Made by a program: the position numbers and the translations under genes
Assembly (NCBI GenBank): GCA_030433055.1
Contig: JAUILJ010000627.1
Coordinates: 1-5,339 of the forward strand
From: Polyangia bacterium
GTDB lineage: Bacteria; Myxococcota_A; Polyangia; Polyangiales; Polyangiaceae
Reading direction: 5' to 3'
DNA: 5,339 nucleotides
The notes under the pieces: model-generated
Database searches by the model: none
Seen by the model: the letters and a program-made list of their open reading frames with translations, nothing else
Told to the model about the DNA's origin: nothing
Part shown: positions 1-4,795 of the stretch, one piece after another
How positions within the stretch are numbered: position 1 is the stretch's first letter
Layout: each line of letters begins with the position of its first letter

Positions 1-1391
1 ACCCCGGCGCGCCGCGCTTCATGCAAGCTGGGATCCGCCATCTGACGCTCCTTGAGCGCGCGGCGCCAGCCCTCGTCCTGCGAGGAGTCAAACACCAGCA
101 GCATCGGATCGAAGCGCGCCAAGCGAGCCCAGGCAAGATCGGCCAGCTCCGTCCCCACGACCAGCACGTGAGCGCCGCGCTCACGTAGCTCGTGGGCCAC
201 GCCGTCGGCCCGCATCGCGTCGTTGTCGAGCAGGGCGACGCGCGTGCCGCTCAACGGCTGCGCGTCTTCTTCCAGCCATGCTCGCGATCCCCGCGACTCG
301 AGCTCGTAGTCCCAGTGCTCCACCCGCTCGATGTCAGCGCCGACCCGCTGGACCATGTCATCGATCAAGCGGGGCAACTCCCGCGCCGTGGAGAACACCA
401 AGCGCGTCGCTCCCCGCGGCTCGCTGGACTCACCTGGAGCACGCAGCCGGTTTTCCAGTTCTTCAGCCAGCGTGCCCACCAGCTCATCCACCGTCGCTTC
501 ACGCTCGCACGCTTGTTCGTCGGAGAGCTCCGTTCCCCAAGCGACGTGAGCGATTCTCTCCACGAGCAACCCGACGCTCGCGGAGCGTGGAATGACGGAA
601 GTCGCCCCGTGGCGCAGCGCGAGCACTCGCGCGGGCAGGCTGGTGTCGTCGCTGACCAACACCACCCCGCACAAGTCCGGTAGGCGGAGCTTGGAGACGC
701 GACCCAAGCAGGCCTGGGTGTCGCTACCGCGGGGATCTCCGAAGAGCACGACGAAGTCAACGCGCTCGAGCAGGGCTGGTGACAGCACCGCAGGTGATCC
801 CACGACCACGCGAATCGACTGCCGCTTCAGTCCCTGACACACCGCCAGCTCCAAGCCTTCAGGAAAGCCGACGAGCAGCATCCGAGGATCCGCTGCGTGC
901 TTGCGCTCTTGCGCCGCACGTCCAGCGCGAGCGCTCAGGTGGCGGGCGGGTTGTGTTGGCTGGTCCTCATCGAAGCCGCCGTCCCTGGCGATGCGGATCG
1001 GGCGCCGCATTGCCCGCAGATCCGGACGCGTCGCCTCGTCTTCTACTCGGATCTTGGGCTCCGAAGGCACTTCTCTCCACTCCCCAGCTCGCCCATCGAG
1101 CAAGTGCTTGAGCGGCGAGACGCTCGGCGTCGCGGTGGAGCGCTCGCTGCGGGGCGGGGGCGGGCGAGTCGTCGCGGATGTCGAACCCGCCCCGGGTCGC
1201 CCTGAATCTTTCCCTGCGGCAGCAGATGTGGAGTCGGGTCGTGGCGGGGGATGACCCAGCGGGTTCGTGGGCAATGCGTCGCTCGTGCTCTCGAGGGCGA
1301 GGCGCTGCGCCTGCTCGGGCTCCAGCCGCAACGTTTCGAGCGTGTTAGGCACGCGCGAGCGACGCGCAGTCTCGGGCTTGTCCTCCTCCAC
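1..1391 (-). CDS. Response-regulator-like protein: disordered N-terminus, pseudo-receiver, then receiver domain (partial)
   Basis: The minus-strand frame is open from an upstream TAG at 1451-1449 to the left window edge; 463 codons are visible from GTG 1391. Residues 1 to about 170 are rich in P, S, T, R and E, with a poly-Pro stretch near residue 90, and look disordered. Residues 171 to about 285 form a receiver-like domain beginning MLLVGFPEG. It has FVVLFGDPRG where the phospho-acceptor strand should be (Gly218, Asp219), a Ser at 247 in the Thr/Ser position, and GATSVIPRSA, with Arg269 replacing the conserved Lys. The acidic pocket at its start is missing, so it is probably not phosphorylated. 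After a helical linker, a second receiver begins at about 384 (RVALLDND), with Asp389/Asp391 as the acidic pocket and Asp435 in MLLVFDSS as the likely phospho-acceptor; the rest is off-window. The output domain is unseen, so the role (signalling, probably cytoplasmic) is inferred. GTG 1391 was chosen as the first plausible start after the stop; ATG 881 (residue 171) is an alternative, but the upstream frame keeps coding-like GC3. Confidence 0.72.
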   Translation of the reverse strand, partial: MEEDKPETARRSRVPNTLETLRLEPEQAQRLALESTSDALPTNPLGHPPPRPDSTSAAAGKDSGRPGAGSTSATTRPPPPRSERSTATPSVSPLKHLLDGRAGEWREVPSEPKIRVEDEATRPDLRAMRRPIRIARDGGFDEDQPTQPARHLSARAGRAAQERKHAADPRMLLVGFPEGLELAVCQGLKRQSIRVVVGSPAVLSPALLERVDFVVLFGDPRGSDTQACLGRVSKLRLPDLCGVVLVSDDTSLPARVLALRHGATSVIPRSASVGLLVERIAHVAWGTELSDEQACEREATVDELVGTLAEELENRLRAPGESSEPRGATRLVFSTARELPRLIDDMVQRVGADIERVEHWDYELESRGSRAWLEEDAQPLSGTRVALLDNDAMRADGVAHELRERGAHVLVVGTELADLAWARLARFDPMLLVFDSSQDEGWRRALKERQMADPSLHEARRAG

Positions 1392-1398
1392 GTCCCTC

Positions 1399-1404
1399 AG
1401 GCTA
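1399..1404 (-). promoter_or_regulatory. Possible -10 box (TAGCCT) for the response-regulator-like gene
   Basis: On the minus strand TAGCCT is followed by seven bases (gagggac) and then the GTG chosen as start. The purine run gagg is only three bases from the GTG, which is short for a Shine-Dalgarno, so a leaderless or very short-leader transcript is conceivable. No good -35 hexamer is visible 17 bases further up. The facing gene has TAGGCT in the same place, which is the main reason to list this site. Confidence 0.25.
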
Positions 1405-1711
1405 GCCCAACTCCGCGCCAGCGTGCCCGGTCGCGAGCACCCATTTAACTAGGCACCCACCGATCAGTCGGCCGAAGAGTCAGGCTGGCCACGACGCTCA
1501 CGCTTCGACACCGGCGACTATCGGGGGAGCAAACCAACGCTACGGTACGTAGTGATTCTGTTGATGGCGAGTTTGGTACGGGCGCCGCAAAGCAGGGCTC
1601 GCGCTGCCGGGCGCCGGCGGCATGCAGCGCTAAATCCGCGTTTCCTCGAGTCAACGGTGAACAGCGCCAGGCGTTTCCCTGGCTTAACGAAGTTCATTCA
1701 TACCGCTAGCG

Positions 1712-1745
1712 CGCCCTCGAGTGCGACAGTCCCGAGTCGAGGGCG
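1712..1745. repeat. Inverted repeat, 9-bp perfect arms
   Basis: The arm cgccctcga (1712-1720) is exactly complementary to tcgagggcg (1737-1745) across a 16-base loop, and a G-U pair could extend it by one. No T-run follows on either strand, so it does not look like a classical intrinsic terminator. It lies about 210 bp before the Ldi-like gene and could be an operator or an RNA hairpin. Its function is unknown. Confidence 0.4.
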
Positions 1746-1810
1746 TCAGCACACCAAAAGCGCCACGTTCCCGAGCAGAAACGCCAGCGCTCCGCCGGCG
1801 CGCTCACCGG

Positions 1811-1842
1811 GCAGATGTTGCCACGTTGGAACACAAATCTGC
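1811..1842. repeat. Short inverted repeat gcagat/atctgc
   Basis: Six-base arms at 1811-1816 and 1837-1842 are separated by 20 bases, in a locally more AT-rich patch about 110 bp upstream of the Ldi-like gene. The arms are short enough to occur by chance. They are listed only as a candidate control site. Confidence 0.2.
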
Positions 1843-1939
1843 AGCCGCGCGAGATCGTCACAACTTCGCCGCAAATGGCGGCGCTGAGGTGCTTGTGTGG
1901 AGACCCCCTCCCGCGCGGGTCGTCCCGCCCGACCGCGCG

Positions 1940-1945
1940 TAGGCT
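1940..1945 (+). promoter_or_regulatory. Possible -10 box (TAGGCT) just upstream of the Ldi-like gene
   Basis: TAGGCT is followed by aacggg and then the ATG at 1952. The only Shine-Dalgarno-like bases before this ATG are the AGG inside this same box, so the start is either weakly translated or leaderless. No -35-like hexamer is seen at the expected distance. The site mirrors TAGCCT before the divergent gene. Confidence 0.25.
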
Positions 1946-1951
1946 AACGGG

Positions 1952-3256
1952 ATGCAACTCCGAAGATCCCGCCGTTGGCTCCTCTGGCTGACGGTCCTGT
2001 TGAACGGCTGGCTCGGGGCCCGCCACATCCCGAGCCGGGCGTTTCAGGCCGACAGTTCGGACTGGTTTCGTGACACCCCGCGCCAGCAGGAGTTGGCGCG
2101 CTCGGTCAACGCTCGACTATCCAACGTGGGAGCCGAGAGCTTCACCACGGGCGCCACGCTGTTCGACGGCGAGTGGGCATTTGGCACCGGCGTGATGGCC
2201 GCGATTGGCAACGCTCAGCTGGCTTTGCAGGTGCCCGATGCTCGCGCGACGTCGCTCGCCGCAGCGGACCAGGCGATAGGTCGCGTCATGAGCTGGGAGA
2301 TCCGCAGCTTCGATCGAGAGCGCTGGGGCTCTGACCCGCTGCAGGAAGACGACCGAGCTCGCGCCCACGTGGCCTACCTCGGCTACCTCAACCTCGCCCT
2401 GAGCTTGCGCTCCGCTCTTGGTCCGTCGGGCAGCGACGCCCTGGGTGAAGACATTACCCAGCGCCTCGAGGCGCTCTATCAAGGCGCGCCGTCGCAACTC
2501 TTGGAGACATACCCCGGCGAATATTACCCGGTGGATAATGCGATGGCCGTGGCGAGCATCGCGCTGCGAGGCCGCGTCGACCAAGCTCGGGGCCACGAGC
2601 CCGAGACCGCAGCGCGGCGTGTCGCGCTGGCCAGACGCTGGGCGCGAAAGGCGCGGGTAAGCTACATCGACCAGGCGAGCGGGCTGCTGCTGCAGAGTTC
2701 AACGCCGATCGCCGAAGACGAGCCCAGCACTGGGTTTCCCCGCGGATCTGGTAGCGCGCTCGCTGCGTTCGCGTTGAACTACGTCGACGATGGACTCTCG
2801 GCGCAGCTCCAGCGCGCGCTGCGCACTCAGCTCCTGGCGCCAGTGCTGGGCTTCGGCGTCTTGCAGGAGTACCCCGCGAGCGTCGCCTGGGGCGCGCGCG
2901 CCAGCGACATCGACTCCGGTCCGTTGATCTTTGGCTACTCGATCTCCGCCAGCGGCTTCATGCTGGGCGCGAGCCGTGCACAGGGGGACGAGAGGTCCTT
3001 CGAGAGCTTGATGGCGACCTTCAGCATGCTGGGCGGCCTGGAGCGCCGAGAGCTGGAAGACGGCGCTCGGCGCAGCTTCGTCTCCGGTGGCGTCCTGGCG
3101 GACGCCATCATGCTGGCGATGCTGACGGCGCCCCCGCACCAACGAATCGACTCGCTCCTCCAAGCCGCCTCGGCGTCCCCTTCAGTGTATCCGGTGGAGA
3201 GCTTGCTCGCGCCTCCGCCTGGGGCCGAGCGAGCTGCGCTGCGGGAGGCCCCATGA
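1952..3256 (+). CDS. Exported/membrane-anchored Ldi-like (alpha/alpha)6-barrel protein
   Basis: The 434-residue protein begins with basic residues and a hydrophobic stretch at about 9-22 (WLLWLTVLLNGWLG), a signal peptide or signal anchor; no lipobox Cys is present. The rest looks like an all-helical alpha/alpha barrel. The order of motifs resembles linalool dehydratase/isomerase (Ldi) as I recall it: a helix pair at 80-115, WGSDPL at 125-130, GYLNLAL at 144-150, TYPGEYYPVDN at 186-196, and DIDSGP at 319-324 followed by a Gly/Ala-rich helix and a GD turn (345-346). In that alignment, Ldi His129 falls on Tyr145, Cys171 on Thr186 and Cys180 on Asp195, so linalool chemistry is unlikely. It may be a different lyase, epimerase or glycan-acting barrel, or a binding protein. 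The ATG has only a weak ribosome binding site. The stop overlaps the next gene's ATG (ATGA), so the two products are probably made together and may form a complex at the membrane. The family assignment is tentative; that it is coding is near certain. Confidence 0.8.
   Translation: MQLRRSRRWLLWLTVLLNGWLGARHIPSRAFQADSSDWFRDTPRQQELARSVNARLSNVGAESFTTGATLFDGEWAFGTGVMAAIGNAQLALQVPDARATSLAAADQAIGRVMSWEIRSFDRERWGSDPLQEDDRARAHVAYLGYLNLALSLRSALGPSGSDALGEDITQRLEALYQGAPSQLLETYPGEYYPVDNAMAVASIALRGRVDQARGHEPETAARRVALARRWARKARVSYIDQASGLLLQSSTPIAEDEPSTGFPRGSGSALAAFALNYVDDGLSAQLQRALRTQLLAPVLGFGVLQEYPASVAWGARASDIDSGPLIFGYSISASGFMLGASRAQGDERSFESLMATFSMLGGLERRELEDGARRSFVSGGVLADAIMLAMLTAPPHQRIDSLLQAASASPSVYPVESLLAPPPGAERAALREAP
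3243..3248 (+). promoter_or_regulatory. Ribosome binding site for the small membrane protein
   Basis: GGGAGG lies four bases before the ATG at 3253, inside the last codons of the preceding gene. Together with the 4-bp ATGA overlap it supports this start and translational coupling. Confidence 0.6.
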
Positions 3257-3555
3257 GGCGACTGCTCACCCTGGCTGGCGCTGCGCTGTTGAGCTTCGCC
3301 CTCGACCGCTGGCTGGTGTCACAGCTCTTCGAGAGCAACGTCGTCGCGAGCTTGCTGTCCCCCAGCTCCTCGACCGCGATCACGAGCGCCGTCGCGGCGC
3401 TGCTGTTCCTGGTCAACCGGATCGGACTGTACGTGGCCTTTCCAGGCGCTTGCTGCGCGCTGCTGGCCCACGGCGCGGCTCGGCGCTGGCTGGGAGAGCC
3501 GCGCGTCAGTGAAGGGAAGCGGGCAGAACCTCGAGCTCCAGCGGGAACCGCGTGA
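3253..3555 (+). CDS. Small membrane protein coupled to the Ldi-like gene
   Basis: The 100-residue protein has a hydrophobic N-terminal segment (about 4-18, LLTLAGAALLSFA), a polar Ser-rich loop at about 37-42, and a long hydrophobic region at about 43-75 that could hold one or two membrane helices broken by NRIG near 55-58. The tail (77-100) is charged and rich in Arg, Glu and Pro, probably cytoplasmic. I recognise no family. The ATG overlaps the stop of the preceding gene and has a GGGAGG ribosome binding site, so it is very likely co-translated and may anchor or assist the barrel protein. Its last 50 bases overlap, in antisense, the 3' end of the 261-residue gene on the other strand, and a 9-bp hairpin lies within its coding region at 3473-3504. 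The polar tail coincides with this overlap, so natural orthologues may end earlier. Confidence 0.7.
   Translation: MRRLLTLAGAALLSFALDRWLVSQLFESNVVASLLSPSSSTAITSAVAALLFLVNRIGLYVAFPGACCALLAHGAARRWLGEPRVSEGKRAEPRAPAGTA
3473..3504 (-). terminator. GC-rich hairpin just after the minus-strand operon stop
   Basis: The arm gcgcggctc (3473-3481) is perfectly complementary to gagccgcgc (3496-3504), with a 14-base loop. On the minus strand it starts one base after the TGA (3508-3506) of the 261-residue gene, the position expected of a terminator or 3'-end-protecting stem. There is no U-tract after it, so termination would be of the non-canonical hairpin type or only RNA stabilisation. It is also inside the coding region of the convergent membrane-protein gene, where the codons could explain part of the pairing by chance. 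Confidence 0.35.
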
Positions 3556-4291
3556 GCGTGAGGTGGCGACGCAAGAGTCTTCGCGGATCCCTCGGCAGCC
3601 GGCGGCAGTACTCGAGGTACCCTGGCAGCGTCGCGAAGGTGCGCTCCGCTGCCGCGAAGTGCTCGTCCTCCCGAATCGTGGCCTGGTCTCGCACCAGATC
3701 CGGGACGCGCCGGTCAGCTCGATAGCGCCGCACGTACTGGAGCAAGCGCTGGTGGTAGCCCGGGTCCTCGATCACGGCGCCGATGGTGCGAGCACGCGGG
3801 TGCGTGCCGTTGACCATCGCTGACACCTGGCGTTCCAGCTCCTCGAGGCCGTCGCTCCACATGTCCATCAGCTGGAGATCGTAGATTGGGTTCAGGTGCG
3901 TGACCTGGAGCAGGTGACCGATGATGGTGTCGCGCTCGCTGAGGATCCCTGTGGGATCCATGAGCGAGACTGGGTCATCCAGGAAGCGCAACACCTGGTG
4001 AAAGTTGAAATCAATGCCTTGCTTGCCGTAATAGTCTCGCGCCGCGGGCACGATGACGAAACGCAGCATGTCGAGCGCGCCGTACGCAAGTTGGGCACGC
4101 GAGGGGCGCTCGCTGACATAGCCAGCTTCCTCGAGGCAACGCATACGGCGCTCCAGCTCATCGCGGTTCAGCCAGAGGCGGGCAGTGCGCCCGACGCGCG
4201 ACAGTTTCTGCCGGATGGCTCGGCGATCGCCGAGCGCCTCTCGGAGCAGCTGCACTGGGCTCGCAGTGAGCCGTTGGGTCCCGCTTGCCAT
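3506..4291 (-). CDS. Conserved-looking helical protein of unknown function (261 aa)
   Basis: I do not recognise this family. The N-terminal 20-60 region is basic and helical and then reads like a winged-helix fragment (DELERRMRCLEEAGYVSER, residues 44-62). The core, about 65-165, looks the most constrained: RFVIVPAARDYYGKQGIDFN, then FHQVLRFLDDP (97-107), LMDPTGILSERD (110-121), and GHLLQVTHLNPIYDLQL (125-141) leading to a DGLEELE helix. His98, Asp105, Asp112, His126, His132 and Asp138 are candidate metal-binding or catalytic residues, but this is a guess. The C-terminus is rich in Arg and ends in a Leu-rich tail. No signal peptide or membrane segment is seen, so it is probably cytoplasmic. 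It is the last gene of the HAD phosphatase-thioesterase operon, 33 bp after the thioesterase stop, behind a strong ribosome binding site. Its 3' end overlaps the convergent membrane-protein gene by 50 bp. Confidence 0.85.
   Translation of the reverse strand: MASGTQRLTASPVQLLREALGDRRAIRQKLSRVGRTARLWLNRDELERRMRCLEEAGYVSERPSRAQLAYGALDMLRFVIVPAARDYYGKQGIDFNFHQVLRFLDDPVSLMDPTGILSERDTIIGHLLQVTHLNPIYDLQLMDMWSDGLEELERQVSAMVNGTHPRARTIGAVIEDPGYHQRLLQYVRRYRADRRVPDLVRDQATIREDEHFAAAERTFATLPGYLEYCRRLPRDPRRLLRRHLTLTRFPLELEVLPASLH
3943..3959. repeat. Perfect 7-bp hairpin with 3-base loop inside the 261-aa gene
   Basis: ggatccc (3943-3949) and gggatcc (3953-3959) pair around tgt. On the minus strand this encodes the DPTGIL part of the protein, a conserved-looking turn, so codon content alone may create it. 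It has no T-run and no gene boundary nearby. Confidence 0.3.
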
Positions 4292-4299
4292 ACGCCTTA

Positions 4300-4304
4300 C
4301 CTCC
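4300..4304 (-). promoter_or_regulatory. Strong Shine-Dalgarno for the 261-aa gene
   Basis: On the minus strand the sequence reads GGAGGTAA, preceded by a run of Gs. GGAGG lies eight bases before the ATG at 4291-4289. It fixes this start and is the best ribosome binding site in the window, suggesting that this gene is translated independently of the thioesterase. Confidence 0.75.
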
Positions 4305-4324
4305 CCCCCGAGACGAGCTGCCCT

Positions 4325-4795
4325 TCAGCCTTCGTAGCGAGCGACGGCCGCGCGTAGCTCCTCCGGGCAGCGCACTTTCTGTTTGGTCTCTCGGTCGACG
4401 CACACGCACACGAGCTGCCCCTCAGCGACCAGCTCGCCCCCACCGCGAAACGCCCGATATCGACTGGTCACGCTGCTCTCTCCGATGCGCGCGATCTTGC
4501 CTTGGACCTGGAGCTGGTCCTCGAAGAAGGACCGACCTCGGTGCTGACATCGACTGTCAGCGTAGACGATATCTATGCCGAGCTCGATCATGCGCTGCCA
4601 GGGGCAACCGATGGCGCGCATGTACGCGGTGAGTGTCTCGTCGAAAAACGTCAGATAGTTTGCGAAGAAGACGTGCCCCTGTGCGTCGGTGTCCGCGAAG
4701 CGGACGGGGATGACATGACGGAAGCGAAAGCGCTCGTCCTTAGGCACCACGTCGCGCGCCGTGGGCACACCTGACATTTCCTCAAGGCTATTCAT
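4325..4795 (-). CDS. 4HBT/YbgC-type hotdog acyl-CoA thioesterase
   Basis: The 156-residue protein has the size and motif of the 4-hydroxybenzoyl-CoA thioesterase/YbgC branch of the hotdog fold, which hydrolyses acyl-CoA thioesters in the cytoplasm. The signature is VRFADTDAQGHVFFANYLTF at 31-50; Asp37 matches the catalytic Asp of the family, and the following long helix (51-72) is the hotdog 'sausage'. Beta strands follow (ADSRCQHRG, QLQVQGKIARIG, SSVTSRYRAF, ELVAEGQLVCVCVD), and the usual closing motif, a basic stretch leading to PEELRAAV at 144-151, is present. The substrate acyl group cannot be read from the sequence. ATG 4795 was chosen because it overlaps the stop of the HAD gene (ATGA) and has AGGAA five bases upstream. 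An in-frame ATG at 4834 would add 13 Gly/Pro-rich residues and a 43-bp overlap, and is less likely. Confidence 0.92.
   Translation of the reverse strand: MNSLEEMSGVPTARDVVPKDERFRFRHVIPVRFADTDAQGHVFFANYLTFFDETLTAYMRAIGCPWQRMIELGIDIVYADSRCQHRGRSFFEDQLQVQGKIARIGESSVTSRYRAFRGGGELVAEGQLVCVCVDRETKQKVRCPEELRAAVARYEG

Larger units (their letters stand above)
1392..1951. other. Divergent intergenic region, no supported gene
   Basis: This stretch of about 560 bp separates two divergently read genes. Open frames exist on both strands (for example minus 1654-1445 and 2026-1706, plus 1552-1887). Their translations are rich in Arg, Ser, Cys and Trp, show no family motif and have no good ribosome binding sites. 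The base composition is less GC-rich than in the neighbours, for instance around 1681-1705 and 1825-1840. It contains short inverted repeats: ctacg/cgtag at 1540-1552, a 9-bp pair at 1712-1745, and a 6-bp pair at 1811-1842. It probably holds the promoters and control sites of both flanking genes. No tRNA, riboswitch or clear sigma-70 promoter was recognised. Confidence 0.6.

Noticed and set aside
192..683. 163-codon plus-strand frame opposite the receiver-like gene
   Set aside because: It is antisense to a frame with clear receiver-like strands and motifs, and its translation is Arg/Gln/His-rich without domain character.
1460..1471. Small palindrome ccga-tcag-tcgg
   Set aside because: Four-base arms are too short to be meaningful without conservation data.
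1445..1654. 69-codon open frame on the minus strand before the response-regulator-like gene
   Set aside because: It has no recognisable motif and no convincing ribosome binding site; too short to support on composition alone.
1552..1887. 111-codon open frame on the plus strand in the intergenic region
   Set aside because: Its composition is Arg/Ser/Ala low complexity without domain features, and it has no Shine-Dalgarno before its GTG start.
1706..2026. 106-codon open frame on the minus strand across the Ldi-like start
   Set aside because: It overlaps the start of a convincing gene, is rich in Cys, Trp and Arg, has no family motif or ribosome binding site, and looks like a shadow in GC-rich DNA.
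2117..2596. 159-codon minus-strand frame inside the Ldi-like gene
   Set aside because: It mirrors the coding strand of a protein with a signal segment and ordered motifs, and has no independent evidence.
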